DNA of 64,000 nt from Cristatella mucedo (GCA_009760855.2 WPIO01000010.1:1031001-1095000), one strand, 5' to 3'; positions 23,640 through 36,505 are shown, counted from the stretch's first letter. Made by a program: numbers and translations. Notes: generated by a model from the letters alone, not told the origin.

Positions 23640-24050
23640 TAACAATAATAATAATAGTAATAGTTTGGCATTGGACGCTCTGAGAACTTAATCGCTATTC
23701 TGGAACTTCACGTTTGCTGCCAATGATCAATGATCTAATGGTCGATGGTAGCTTGCTTAATGAAAACAAGCACAACAAAATTATAGGTGACATTCACAAG
23801 GTGAGAATGGAAGCGTAATTTGTGGCAGCAGGAACAGTGTCGGCACCCGTAAGCACACTAATGACGAATCACAAGAACCCCAAAAAAGCAACTATAGATA
23901 CTTGCGTTTTCTGTTATTTTAAATATCCTCCGGTCAAAAGATACCTTACCGCTGATTGGAATTAAGTTCCTGGCATTGAATATGAACTAGCTGCAGGACT
24001 CAAAAGATTTGAAGTTGAGTAAGGCGTGATCAAACGGTTACACCAAAACA
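23640..24050 (-). mobile_element. Older LINE 3' end abutting the 24.05 kb copy
   Basis: A diverged tail (ATTGGACGCTCTGAGAACTT) with the usual downstream 3' sequence up to 24.05 kb, where a second tail starts. One element inserted at or in the other's 3' end. Confidence 0.55.
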
Positions 24051-24052
24051 GA

Positions 24053-26230
24053 GGGTAATAATAATATTAATAATAGTAATGCACTTGATAAAGTGCCCTC
24101 AGAAAACTCAATCTCTTTCTAGGCGCTTTACATTTGCTGCAAAGGCAAACGCGATTTAATCGTGAGTAACATGCTTGATAAACAACATGAACAACGTGGT
24201 TAGGGGTGAGATGCACAGGGTCAGCCTTCAAAAGTGGTTAGTGGCAGCATGCACAGTGTCAGCACTCATGAGCACATGAAGGACTAATCACAGGGACCCA
24301 ATACATGCTGTGTTAGATAGGTATGTTTTTAAGTTCTTTTTAAGTGTGGTCAAGTCAGGGGATGTTGTGACTAAAGTCGGAAGTGAGTTCCAGGCTTTGG
24401 GAACATACGAGCTGAATGTATGGTCTCCACAAGATTAGAGGTTTGTACGAGGTATTGGTAAACTGTTGGATTGTTAAAAGCGGGTGGTACGATGCTCGGC
24501 CTGGTGTCTCCACAAGATTAGAGGTTTTTACGAGGTATTGGTAAACTGTTGGATTGTTAAAAGCGGGTGGTACGATGCTCGGCCTGGTGTCTCCACAAGA
24601 TTAGAGGTTTTTACGAGGTATTGGTAAACTGTTGGATTGTTAAAAGCGGGTGGTACGATGCTCGGCCTGGTGTGAGAGTAGATCTGATGCGTAGGCTGGA
24701 GCCAAAGAATGAAGTGACCTAAAAGTGAGCGACAAAACCTTGAAGTCGATCCGTTGCTTGACTTTTAGCCAGTGCAGGTCAGCGAGAAGTGGTGTGATGT
24801 GACAACTGCGAAGCTCAGGACAGACCAGTCTAGCTGCGAAGTTTTGCACCAGCTGCAATCGCCTGATTGCACATGCTGGTAGGCCAGTAAGCAGTGAGTT
24901 ACAGAAGTCAAGACGGGATGTAACGAATGCATAGACCAACTTAGAAGTGGTATCCTTATCTAAACAAGCCCAAATTTTACCGATGTTATGTAGCTTAAAG
25001 TAGGTGGACTGGATTGTGATACTTATGTGGTCATATAACGAAAGGTCACTTTGAGACAGAACCACTAGATTTCGTGCAAATTCAACTGGAGATATACTGA
25101 AAAAATCGATTGTAGGCGTCAAGATTTCTGACTTTTTGATAACACTTGAGATGTCAATAGCTGTTAATTGGTTTAATCCTCATTTAGTATCGTAAAATTG
25201 TTCTGCCGTCTATGAGAAAATGTCATAATTACACTCATCGAGGTAGTTGAGTATCATTTTTTAATTTTTCATAGATATTAAACATTTTTAATTTAGAATT
25301 ACATATTGCTGGGGGGATAGGAGGTATCCAAGCAAGTGTACAAATGCGTGTCTCTATGTAGAAGTGAATACCTGGATTGTCCCTAGCAATCACATCGACA
25401 AGATTGAGAGGACAAAACATGAAAAGAACCGGACTAGCTCAGAGCCCTTAGGTACCCCTCATTTCGGATGTTTCTCTTTTGATTCCTGCTCATTCGCATC
25501 TATACTGCCACGTCTCCTGCTTTGATATGACATGAACCACAGCGATGTTGTGCTAGTGATGCACAGGCACGAAGAAAGGCACCCAAGAAGTCTTTCTGGT
25601 CGATAGTGTTCAAAGCTATTGAATGACGGAGCAAAACAAGCAGAGATACCTAGATACCTTACCTAAGTCTGCACAACTAAATAGGTTGTCATACACGTGA
25701 AACACTGCTGACTCTGTTTAGTGATTATTTCAAAGACTAAACTGGAAATTACCTGCTAGATTGAAAGTTGTAATATATTATTTCAGTTTATATGCGACGT
25801 CTCGTTTAAAGTGTCTTTAATATGAACTTATAAAGGAAGAGTGGTTGGAATTTGTTCAAATGCAGCCGTTGTATGTGTTGTTTTTTTAAGTATAGGAGCA
25901 TCTGATTCTTGTTGTGAAAGGTTATTAGGAATTTCCTTAGCTTAATATAATTTTTATGATGTCAGTTATCCATGGCAGCAGCAGATCTATAGTCGTACGA
26001 AGTAGACGAAGAGTCAGGATTGTGGTAACAGGGTCCGGAGTACTAGCTAGTTGTCTTCTTTGATTGGGACATGAACTTCTTGATGAGGTGGCTAGTGGCC
26101 TCCTTGATTGTAGGCATTATTTTGTTGCATGATAGTAAGGGAAGTGACTTCAGGATGGATGCTGCCACTCTATGGACGGACTTTGTGTTCTTTTCTACTG
26201 TCGATAAAGATACTAGTGAATCCATCAGCT
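24053..26230 (-). mobile_element. LINE copy, minus strand, with internal 83-bp triplication
   Basis: The 3' tail lies at 24.06-24.15 kb; reading leftwards come the C-terminal domain (LQLVQNFAARLVC, ITPLLADLHWLKVKQRIDFK), the HNPG-type segment before the polymerase site (~25.35 kb) and the SQSKKTTS block (26.05 kb). Its C-terminal coding part contains a recent tandem triplication at 24424-24672. Confidence 0.7.
24424..24672. repeat. 83-bp tandem repeat, three copies
   Basis: Unit begins TCTCCACAAGATTAGAGGTT and ends GCTCGGCCTGGTG. The three copies fill exactly 249 bases and differ at only one position (GTTTGT versus GTTTTT), so the expansion is recent compared with the decayed LINE around it. 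83 is not a multiple of three and shifts frame. Confidence 0.9.
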
Positions 26231-27031
26231 AGGTCTTCACAAAAATGACAAGGTACCATAGATATACGGATTTTCGGATTGTGTATCTGTGATGCAGCGA
26301 TGTTTCTTTATAGAATCTAGACTTATCATTTGCTAGGACTGATTAGTATGATCAGCAATAATCTTTTTATGACTGTAGGCGGACTGTGAGTCTTCATCTT
26401 TCTAGGACTTGTTCAAGCTTCAGATTAGTCAGCCGTTTTGAGCTAGTTCGGAAGATACTGTCAACCCGAGAATAACTTTCCTTGTCTCTAAAGATCATTC
26501 CCTTTTTGATTTTAGATATTAGTTGAGTGCTACAATATGAAACTAGCGGAAAGATGGGACGAGTTTACAAATTTGACTTAGCCTGCCGAGCCGTCACACC
26601 AAAACTCTCTATGGTTCACTGAAGACGTAATTCTCCAGTAGGTTGGGACTTATTTGGCTAATTATTGGTGAATCAGGATGCAGAGAAGTGCACACAATAT
26701 AAACTGAGTTAGATTTACAAGCGATGATTTTAAGTCAGAAAATGGTAACTATAGTTGATGATGGCCTGCAGTTTTAGGTGAAAACTCAGTCAGGTGTGTG
26801 TCCTGGTGTAAACGGAGTGACACAAGAGTAGGCGAGCCCTCCAGTTAACGAAATTCTGTGCTGTAGGCGTCAGATAAGTTGTAAAAACGAAACTTAAAAT
26901 CTCCCATACGAGTAAGCATCGATTTATTGCGCACACAATCGAAGACGATTAGATAAATCCGAGACAAATGATATCTTGGTACGTGGGGGCCATAGACTTG
27001 TGCTATTATTAGCTTCTCTGCACATTTTTAG

Positions 27032-27336
27032 GTGATCAGACGCGATCTGCTAACGAATCAAGTCCTCGGTGCTCTTTCATTCCTATTGGGAAATGCAAAA
27101 ATCTCTCTGTGGCTTGGCATGACATAAGACTCGCAAATGACCTGATGTGTGAGGGTGTGCCAGGGAAATTATTTTCACATTGCTCAGAGAGCGAAGGACA
27201 TAATTATCAGAGGCCAAGTGATCATTTCTTAGCAACAACTCAATCGACAATACAGCCGCCTATGGCTACATCAATGAATTTGAAGCCTTCAGAGGCAGCT
27301 ACAGGTCACTTTGCCGAACTAACTTTTTGCTTCAAG
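27032..27336 (+). CDS. Antisense exon candidate with Frizzled-CRD-like cysteine spacing
   Basis: Plus strand, inside the receptor intron between membrane and cytoplasmic exons. The acceptor CTTCTCTGCACATTTTTAG opens a phase-1 frame that stays open about 110 codons while the minus strand is full of stops. The start reads RCSFIPIGKCKNLS, matching the Cys-x2-Ile-x-Ile-x2-Cys-Lys-x-(I/L) opening of Frizzled cysteine-rich domains, followed by an Asn at the usual distance. The rest (CEGVPGKLFSHC and a Ser/Thr/Pro-rich run) does not follow the family. Donor choices: CAAG|GTACTT (phase 0, used here), ACAG|GTCACT at 27304 (phase 1). No partner exon is proven. Confidence 0.4.
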
Positions 27337-27670
27337 GTACTTACAACAATTTTGTAAGTCGTTAATTATCATAACTTTGAAAACCTGCAAGCACGCTAGC
27401 TACCGATGCAGCTATCTGCTTTCTTATTGCATGAGCATATTCCTCGAATTAGATATTGGAAATGCATTTACAATTTTTTGCACTCTTAACTAGGTCAAAT
27501 CAGGATGCAGGCCATCTATCTGGATGCATTTAGGGATAACTAGTTTTGGATATATTTGGTGTACACACATCGATAATCATGATGACTTCTCACTATATTC
27601 TGCCTTCTTCATGGTTTCAGCTGCATAAGATATTTAGTTTCAATATTTATTCGTGAGCTGTGCATGCTAA

Positions 27671-27860
27671 GGACTGGACTTACTTCAGGTATCTCACCCA
27701 AAAAAATATACCAGAATCAATTGTGTATAATTATCGCAGGTATGGTCTTCTGGTTGCGGCAAAAACATTTCACATGAAGTGGAATTCCACTAAGGCATAC
27801 ATAGACCGGGCGATCCATCCACACAATATACTGAACCTTGATCGCCACCATTCAGCTTAG
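27671..27860 (+). other. Ambiguous open region, both strands
   Basis: On the plus strand TTACTTCAG|GT..GCAG|GTATGG frames a 51-base phase 1-1 mini-exon, and a longer frame stays open to a stop at 27860. On the minus strand a CAG acceptor near 27868 opens an equally plausible short frame containing DQGSVYCVDGSPGLCMP. I cannot decide between them. Confidence 0.2.
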
Positions 27861-28420
27861 CTCTCTGAAATACAAAGTGCTCATGCTTCCTTATGTGAAA
27901 CAATTTCCTCTCACTTGAAGTCCTCTAAGCTCTTAATCTATCACAGTGCCACCCTTTTATTCCTATGCATGCTAAGCTACGATCTTCATACCAACTGAAC
28001 AATGACAACACCAAATTGTATGGCGCCGAGATTGTAGCTTAAAAAGCATCGCATCCCATAACTGCTACTCAATATCAGTCATGGTTGTTCATGATGAGAA
28101 GATAATTTGTCCTCTACATTCATGTAACGCTTGTTGTCATGTTTTAAATAAAAGTTAACCTTAAAATCCTGATTAAATTACAGGTAAAATTAATATTATC
28201 ATGATCACAAAAAATGACTCAGAACTAGCTTACACAAGTGTATGTGATGCAATAATTTGTACAATTTCTGCTGTACCAAGGATGGTAAGGACACATGTAA
28301 CAACAAATTAGGTACCAGTAAGCAGGTCATGCACATGAGGTGTGGATAATTTTTCAACAGCAAGCCATAATATTGGGAAAAACTGGAATTCGCTTGGTCC
28401 ACTGCACGCATAATTTTTAC

Positions 28421-28579
28421 CTGTCATTAAAATTATTATATATATTGTGAATCCAACAATGAAACCTGCCAGAAGTGACAAAAGAGCCGTACAGATCCAG
28501 TTACAAAAAACGTCCTCATGGGTTTCCAGGGCTGTCATTGTCGCTTTGGGATACACTTTGGAGTCTACAAAGTAGTAAG
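28421..28579 (-). CDS. Transmembrane exon
   Basis: Phase 1-1. The peptide has an extracellular juxtamembrane part (YYFVDSKVYPKATMTALE), a Cys-x-x-x-Cys pair around the membrane entry (FCNWIC), a roughly 25-residue hydrophobic helix (LLSLLAGFIVGFTIYIIILM) and the donor ACAG|GTAAAA (GT at 28420-28419). The chosen acceptor is TTAACGTAGCAG; a second in-phase acceptor 54 bases upstream (TTCTTGCAAG, exon start 28633) would add a further hydrophobic stretch. The following exon supplies a basic stop-transfer sequence, so the topology is type I, N-terminus outside. Confidence 0.65.
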
Positions 28580-28639
28580 CTGCTACGTTAATTAGGTGAA
28601 TACTATGCAAAACCGGTAATAATAGAACAAAAGCTTGCA

Positions 28640-31250
28640 AGAACGAATATTTTAGATTCGGTAGAAGTTTGTTTAGCTAGTAATAGACGTGATTATTTGG
28701 GTCTCATTTCCATTGGCATTAACTAAAAACAACATTAGGTGTGGACACAATTAAAGGCATAAGAGAGGCATAAGAGATTAGAATGAGGTTTACAATTTGT
28801 AAAAAATATAGACTGAAGTAACAAAATAAACGTGCAGAAACAATGCCCAATAACTAAGAGTGCCAAGGCAAGTTTTCGTAGGAACGTGGTTCTAAATAGA
28901 TATTCATAATTAGTGCTCATTCATATGGAAAGTACACGCATAATAGAACTGTCATCTTTTCAAAGTTTAGGTCAGCAGTGAAATATGCTTTGAAATGGTA
29001 TATATTTACGGCAAGGTTTATTTTAGCTAGCATCAATAGCCCATGTTAATTAAAAGTTTGTGTGCAATTCCTTGCATGTAGCCTTGAGCTAGGACTCTTC
29101 AGCGGTCAGTCATTGATGCTACAAGCAGACATTTGTTTTTCTCAAATTGATGCATTACGCCGAGGCACAGCTAGAGTTTCGCGTCGCAAGTCAGAATACA
29201 CTGGCCTTTAATGTAGGCTATACAGTGTAGGTTTAGCGGCTTACCAACCAAGGCTCACGTACTTGCACAAGTAGATTGGAGACTGTGTATGCTGCTACTA
29301 AGAATGTTTCAATGCTGAGCCTGTGCATTGCACCTCTAACCACGTTCTACTTATTGTGATTGAGCGTGCTAACACTAACTATTAATTATTAGCTAACACT
29401 AACTATTAATTATTAGCTATCACTAACTATGAATTATTAGCTCACACTAACTATTCGACCATGACTCCTTTGCAGCATATTTCATGTCGCCAGATGGCGG
29501 TTGAGTTCACTGAGGGTGCTATAGCAAATGTTTAATTAGTACTTCCTGTGCATTCTATATCTATTTCTAATCATCAAGTTCCACTTTTTAATAATTTTAC
29601 CTTTTATTTCATGTATCTGGGTAGTAGATTTTCCTATGCCTACACGTCGTAGTGTCGATGCTGAACCTCCAGTCCAAGTGGCGACAGGGGAACGCTTTCA
29701 CGTCTAAACCAAAGGCTTTCCAAATACGTTGTTATCACGGAGGCTTATCGTCAGCCATTCCCTATTTTTACGTGCATATCTAAATTCCTATTTTTAGCGA
29801 ACATATCTTATTAAAACATCTTTGTAAATGAAACAGAAGTTTGTGCTTCACGATCCAGGAAGAGCTCTGCATCTGGTAGTGAATCATTTCCTTTTGCTAA
29901 GTTAAACTAATGGTTGTAAGTGGTCACATGTGCACTACCTTATTAGGCGTTTAGGCAGTAAGCCGCAACACAATTTTTGGTTCTACGAAATAAGTATCGA
30001 TTCGAAACGGTAGATAGAGAGAATGAATAAAAATTCAATGAACTGAACAATCCGCTGAAACGGAATACGTTTCGCTATTTTTTAATAATTTGAGTGTAAA
30101 TATTTGGGGTAAAAAATTATTTGTAAGAGCGCCGAAGAGCCGAAACTAACAGAAATTATTCAACTATTATTAAGCCGACTAATAATATGAATAGCAGAGT
30201 CAATTGGGCTCGCTCAGAAATGTACTAGAACACATCGCTAACGTACTATGACGTGTCGATGACTTATGGTGTGCAGCTTTGACTTAGATGGATTTGTGTG
30301 AGTTGAATCATGGGTAAATTAACCTTCAATTGCAGTAATAGAGCAGTGTGACTGAGCTTGTTTCTGAATACTATGAAATGCAATAATAAAAATGAGTGCC
30401 TTGTCACAGAACGTTACTTCAATGTTGCTTGCTTAATAAGGTAAAATTAACTAACCACCTAATAAAGAGGAAATTTGCTAATTGATGTTATACAAATTAT
30501 GTAGACCTGTCTGTTGTTTAATGTGAACTATTACTCCTCCTCTGAGAAATAGATGTCACCTTATGTGATCGACATTAAATGTATATAGATGCGAATAGTT
30601 TAGGCAAGTCAGGAAGTTCTCACTCTGGCGATGTAGCACTGTATGATACGGTCCTACGGCATCCTGAGTATCACCTACTGTACTCGGTCGGAGTTAGCTT
30701 AATTAATTTAATTAATCTAATTTATTAATTAATAATTAATAATTTATTAATTTATTGTTTAGTTAATTTCATAACTCAATCTTGGGATTGATTTACGCGC
30801 CCAAAACATGGAGCTTCACTTGACGCCAACATTCTATGACTCCCTCCTAGTTGATTCAAGTAATAATTTAGCAGCATGCATAGCTTACTCGCCACTTCGT
30901 CCCACATCGCTGTTCCCAAAGTAAGAGGTAGCAGCTAAACATGAAGACCATGTAAGTACTTTTCTCGTAGGGAGATGCCTAGCTCCGTGGCTGTCTTTCA
31001 TTATAATTAAGAAAATGCAATCTTAACTTGAGATTAAGTAACTTTCTGACTTTTCGTATCAGTCAACAGTACAGCAATACTGGAACGTAAAAACTTAAAA
31101 ATATTCACCTGTCGTGCATGTTTTATTAGCACAGACAAAATATACTTAAAGACCATATCTTACAAAACAATTTAAAACTGCCAATTAATTCAACATGCTG
31201 GCATACTCAATTCACAGATTCTGCGTTGCAGCTACTGAAACTTGATTTTC
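28640..31250. other. Intron-like sequence
   Basis: Apart from the 24-bp tandem repeat and an AT palindrome-like patch at 30696-30760, nothing recognisable. A weak minus-strand exon-like patch near 29640-29700 was not called. Confidence 0.4.
29369..29457. repeat. 24-bp tandem repeat, 3.7 copies
   Basis: Unit CTAACACTAACTATTAATTA plus TTAG; the first two are identical, the third and partial fourth diverged. Confidence 0.85.
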
Positions 31251-32054
31251 TTAGAAATAATAGAAAAGGCGGAGCCTCTACTATGGTTGGTCATTGCATT
31301 CAAATTTAATTGACAATATTTAGCGAACATTCGTTTTCGAGCGTCTTTTTTTCTATTGCCTGGCTTAAGCTATATACCAAGGCCAGGTTTTTCACGTAAG
31401 CGACACAATTTTGCGTGAACGGTAGAGGAAACTCTTAATAGGAATCTTATGAAAGGATAAGGGATCAATATATACATAGTCCACATCGTATTTAGTTTAT
31501 ATTGTACCTTTCATCCATTAAATCTTCGTCCGCAGCGTTTGCTTCTATTTTAATTGAATATTCCAACTGCTGTACCTGAAAACTGATTATTAATATCACT
31601 AGCTGAATGTGATTTTAACAGTTGCATTTGAACCGCAGAATATTTTTTAATTTAACGACACCTACAGGCAACCATATTTTTGAAGACAAAGATTGTTGCT
31701 CATAAATGAGCATATTCAGCAATTGCTATCGGCTATCATGTATTTAGGTAACTAAAGTGAATATTGTCAAAGTGATTTGCACTAGAAGACTGTATTCTTT
31801 TAATCTTACGTGCAAAGTTTTCATCATATTTCAAGCACTTGCACCTGCAGATGGATTAGCACCTGCTTAAAGAAGAATGATGCAGCATAGCTGGTCGATA
31901 TATTTTCACGACCACCATGTGCAATGCTGTAACCATTTCCTCGCATGTCTTCCGACCTAGAATATTAGTCGCTTCCTTGCGGTGTCAAAATCTGATAAGA
32001 GTAAGCTTCATTCGCGACTACAATCACAATTGCAACTTTTGTCTCAATGGCATA

Positions 32055-32990
32055 TTTCACGACCACATCAGGTCTACAGTAAAGTCTGCCTACTTTCAGC
32101 AACGTAAAATTGCTGAAATTATGGGATGTTAAGAAAGAGAAACCACAGCTAAATTGATCCCTGCATTAGTGACATCCTGTCTTGATCTCTGTAACTCACT
32201 GATTGCTGGTTTACCGGCCTGCGGAAACGCAATCCAACAGCTGATTCGAAGCTTTGCAGCGAAGCTTGTCTGCTGTGAGCGTCGCAGTGCCACGTCTCAT
32301 CTCTTCTCGCCGACCTGCACTTGCTTCCAGTCGAGAATAAAGCATCGACTTCAGGACAAAATGTTACTAAATTTGCCACTGCTTCTCTATTCTTTTTCTC
32401 CAGCCAAGCTACCACATCTACTGCGCCACCAGGCTAAGCATTGTACGGCCGCTTGCAGAAATCTAACCGTTTACCTATTGCTCGTGCAAACCCCGAATCC
32501 TTTGGATTCCGTGACTTTAGTTCGTATGCTCATAACGGTTGAAACTTATTTCGGCCTTTCCTCGTGACTGCTTCAGACTTCATTACATTTAAAAAAGCTA
32601 ACAACTCATCTATTTGTTACAGCATTTAGTTGGTTCCTGTGATTCGTCCTTTATGTGACTGTGACTGCTGATACTGTGCCCACAGCTTCTTACCATGCTT
32701 GCATGCTGACCCTTTGTCCGTCACACTGAAAGAAAGATATTCTGGTTGTGTACTGAACACGATACCACTACTCACCATTCAATTGCATTTTCCTTTGCAG
32801 CAAATGTAAAGCGCCTAGAGAGAGATTGAGTTATCTGAGGGTGCTTTATCAAGTGCATTATTATCATTATTATTATTAACCATTCAATCGTACTTCCTTT
32901 AAAGCAAATGTAAAGTGCCCAGAAAGAAATCAAGTTCTCTGGTGGTACTATATCAGAAGTTTGTTATCATTTTTATTATTACCTAGTTGG
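32055..32990 (+). mobile_element. LINE 3' fragment with doubled tail
   Basis: Begins at GACCACATCAGGTCTACAGT and runs to the tail at 32.80-32.87 kb. A second, diverged tail follows at once (32.88-32.99 kb), so two elements lie end to end. It interrupts array copy 1 beside the conserved coding block. Confidence 0.7.
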
Positions 32991-33473
32991 ATTTATACTT
33001 CAAGCTAATGAATTTACTATTATATCCTTTTTTGCTGTGCTAAGACTTGTTAGGTTCATTAAGAGGAAATAGCTATTACTTATGTTATTAGGGCATCAGC
33101 TTCATAGACATGATCTATTAAGCCATACGTGCCAATTAGTAAACTCTTTGATTTCATATTGACATATTGCCCTTGCAGGTATGTGTCTCATAGATCTATC
33201 GATCAAGGTAACTTGATAATAATATGCCTGCCTGTTTCATTGCATTTTTTAGGTACTGGTCAAACAGCGGTTTTTATTAGCTTTGTAAATATAGGTAGAT
33301 AACGGCAGATGACTTGTCGACAAGTTTCTATTATTTATTTCTACACCGGGTTGCAACAGGGATGTAGGGATATTCAGTTTATATAGTATTGGACTCACTA
33401 AAAGCTATTCTTATCTGTTGATGCATTACAGTAAAGGCATTGCAGTGCGAACAAACACGTGAAGTTACTTTAC

Positions 33474-33548
33474 CATTTGCTTGCAACGTAGTCGTAGTCT
33501 TATGCCTAAACGTGATATCACTGCTTATTGGAGTTGAAGTATTGTGAC
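33474..33548 (-). CDS. 75-bp Ser/Thr-rich linker exon, array copy 1
   Basis: Acceptor GTTGATGTTTAG, donor AATG|GTAAAG (GT at 33473-33472), phase 1-1, 75 bases. Peptide GHNTSTPISSDITFRHKTTT ending LQAN. Third member of the length- and phase-conserved set; three diverged copies all without stops is the strongest comparative evidence for coding in the array. Confidence 0.65.
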
Positions 33549-34202
33549 CTAAACATCAACCGATGAAACACTTAAAAGCAAACAGTGAATCTTAGCATTA
33601 ACTACATATGCAAATACTTCAGCAGAATTTATAAAAAGTCATTGTTTACAAGATCTACTAATCATCAAGTCTAGATTGACAAAATATTTTGCTCAAATAA
33701 AATCTTACATTATGAAGTTCTACCTAGTAACGAAGGCCTTAAAATATATGTTTGTTTTACTTCGCTAAGAAATTATTGACCGAACTCCTCAGTCCCTGTT
33801 TAAGTAATATATATTTAGGGCACGTATTTTGAATCACTTACTTGGATACTATAAGAAAAATTAAAATGTATCTACACCAAACGCATAAATAATAGGTTGT
33901 GAGCAAACAGCAGTTAATGAGGCAAGGAAGAAATAAGTATACTGTGTTGACCGTTAAGAGCTCAACGGAAATAATTTAACGTGCACTTGAAAAAAGAACA
34001 CGTTTCCCACCTTGGAGATTTCATAATAATTCGCTTACATAACCTTACTTACATATAATAGAGCTATATTGCATAAATGAATGCAGAGATTTATAACATA
34101 GCTAGTAGATAATATGGTAGCAGTAAAAGTTATTTTTATCAAATATCCTAATCCAGACTTATATTTGTATTTCTAATTCTATTTCTAGTTCTTAATCCAG
34201 AA

Positions 34203-34285
34203 TTATAATAATAGTAATGCACTTGATAAAGCACCCTCAGAGAACTCAATCTCTTCCTCGGCGCTTTAAATTTGCATTATACTCT
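34203..34285 (-). mobile_element. LINE tail only
   Basis: About 80 bases of the family 3' tail with a short AATAATAGTAA run and no coding remainder; extreme 5' truncation. Confidence 0.6.
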
Positions 34286-35639
34286 ATTTAATTCATTACA
34301 TGATTAAAGTAATCTTTGATGTGCGGGAAAACGGAGTTTAATGGATGACATAGCCCAATGTAAACGCAATGTAAACGCAATGTAAGACAAAGCGGTCTTT
34401 AGATGTTAATTTCACAGCTAGGCTGTGGGCTTTTATGTGCAATTCAGCATACAGCCTTTTGATATAACGGATAACTTACTGTAAATACATGGCATCAAGT
34501 AACGTCTCTAGGAGGAGTTAAAAAGAATGTCAGTTCAGACCCCAGAATGAGTATCTAACAAAATACAGAATGGAAAGAATCCAGGCAACTCAATTAAGAC
34601 TTCAGTTGCCATGGAAAAGCAGAGATCTTCAGAATCCACTAGTAGCTCTGACTGAAAAGATCTGACTGTAGATCTGACTGAAAATAAGCTTATCTGACTG
34701 AAAATAAGCTAGCTAAGTGTAATTCGCAGCATCATCGCTCTAAGAGCTGCGTAGCCTATTACAAAGAACCACTGTAGCGCGACAGTTAGAACCAATAGAA
34801 ATTGACCACCTACACTAACTGACTACATCTACTCCTCGATAGCCCAATACAACTATCAAAGCGTTAGCTTTTTTCAGGTTTGTGGCGTTTCCATCCCTCT
34901 TCTTTCATCTGATGCTGAGCCAGTGCCACATGCGATCAATGGCGTTCAGATATGCCAATTTTTCACAAGTCGCATTTTCAGCATAGAGCTGTAGGAGGCA
35001 CTGATTCAGAACTTTTAGGATTAACTTTAGCCTCAAGCTTGAGCTTGTATACCTGAATTAATCAACATACCATTATTTCTGTGTCGACCCAACAGTGGAA
35101 TAGCAGAAGGGTTGTTTAGTCTTTTTATTGATATATCGTCACAGCAAGACAGATTCGAAAGCATAAATTCTTGTAGGCCATCACGTGATAGTTGAACTGG
35201 CCCTAACATTTAACTACTACAGAATAGTTGCCATCGTAGACGCAATAAGTAGCAACTAGCTCTTACTAAAATGCACATTTGGGGTTTTATTCAAACTTAT
35301 CATATTGAGAACATTGAGACCCTGGTTTGGGCGCAATATCTTGCCACATAAAAGGCACTATTAATCAAGCGAATACATCTTCGTATTCCTTAATGACCAA
35401 ATTATTCTGATGCTTTATTTAGTGGTGTTGGCATCGTACATTTCAAATGACTAGAAGTCCACAATTGCCATTGGCCGAAAGGGACCAAACCGCTTCTCGA
35501 TGATGAATAAAATAGAGAATAAAGTTACTAAGCTGACTCGCAAGGCATGGAGAAGTTTGGCTTCTTCATACAAAGAAAACCGTTGCATCAGTTTAAGTCT
35601 CCTGAGGCTCCTGAGGAAGATCAACTATCTGTTCCGTGT

Positions 35640-35990
35640 ATATGTCCGATTATAGTCCATTGGCGATGGAAGCTTTTGCTCCACAAGTCCTAGAATGCCG
35701 AAACGATTTACTGATTTATTTTGCAACGACAGTTATTCTCATGCTGCCAATTTTGACTCGTTCTCTCCAGCAGTGCTGAGCTACTACTTTCATGCTACTC
35801 GATACCTCAAATTATCTCAGGACTCAGCTACGCTTCAAACTTTCAATTTGTCATGTGAAATTAAGTTTGTCTGCAAAAGAATCCATACCTAAACCTGCTT
35901 CGGCATTGTACAGGATAGTGACATTCCCATCATTGTTACTGCCTCTTACCAGGAGCTCTGTGGCTAACTTAAAAACATAGTGTTTCTTAA
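35640..35990 (+). mobile_element. Second-family LINE remnant in array copy 1
   Basis: AGTCCTAGAATG...CTGAGCTACTACTTTCATGC aligns with 55.16-55.27 kb and with 39.84-40.14 kb; present at the same place in copies 1 and 2, so it predates that duplication. Confidence 0.5.
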
Positions 35991-36058
35991 GTCTGGCCCT
36001 GATAAAGAACGCCAAAGTTGAACTACTCTTTAGCTGTTCTTCACATTTTAGACTGAAC

Positions 36059-36202
36059 CATACAGTCTACAACATGCTGTCAAGTTGAAAACCTGTAAAC
36101 TAACATCCTTAATGTGCAATTTGATACAATTCGTGCGGTAATTGGACACTTGAAGCTTAAATAAGTTAGTAGAATCAAAGCAGTACTCTGCTTCAACGTC
36201 AG
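36059..36202 (-). CDS. Possible ectodomain exon at the end of array copy 1
   Basis: Acceptor ATCAATATTTTCAG is strong, and the phase-1 frame is open: ADVEAEYCFDSTNLFKLQV, then NCIKLHIKDVSLQ and NLTACCRLYG. A phase-1 exit at TATG|GTTCAG gives 144 bases; TTACAG|GTTTTC would be phase 0. The start resembles the 37313-37188 exon. The homologous place in copy 2 (~40.26-40.39 kb) has lost the acceptor AG and gained a stop. Confidence 0.35.
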
Positions 36203-36342
36203 CTGAAAATATTGATGATATCCGTTGTCTAGATTCTTTCACTTTGTCTTTACGTGGCGTGACATACACACTAAAGGTCCCATTTTCTTCTTAACGCCAC
36301 AGCTAGGAGCACTGAGCACTTAATGAGATGAAAAAGAACTAC

Positions 36343-36505
36343 CCGATTTAACAGCCTCTTTTTGCATAGCAATAGAAGAGCCGTTACGACTATCACCATC
36401 GCTTGCAGTGGTGATCAAGTATCGCCCACCGCAAGATTCGAACTCACGACCTCGGGGCCGAGGTCGTGAAAAGCAACCACGTTACCTAGTGTGCCGTTAC
36501 GACGC
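36343..36505 (-). mobile_element. tRNA-derived SINE, copy 3
   Basis: Reverse orientation: on the minus strand GGCACACTAGGTAACGTGG, B-box GAGTTCGAATCTTG, GGTGGGCGATAC, GCAAGCGATGG, TGCAAAAAGAGGCTGTTAAA. Sits only in array copy 1. Confidence 0.75.

Noticed and set aside
29640-29710. Possible fourth 75-bp-type exon on the minus strand
   Set aside because: Acceptor present but donor weak, length about 60 bases, and no convincing alignment with the three 75-bp exons.
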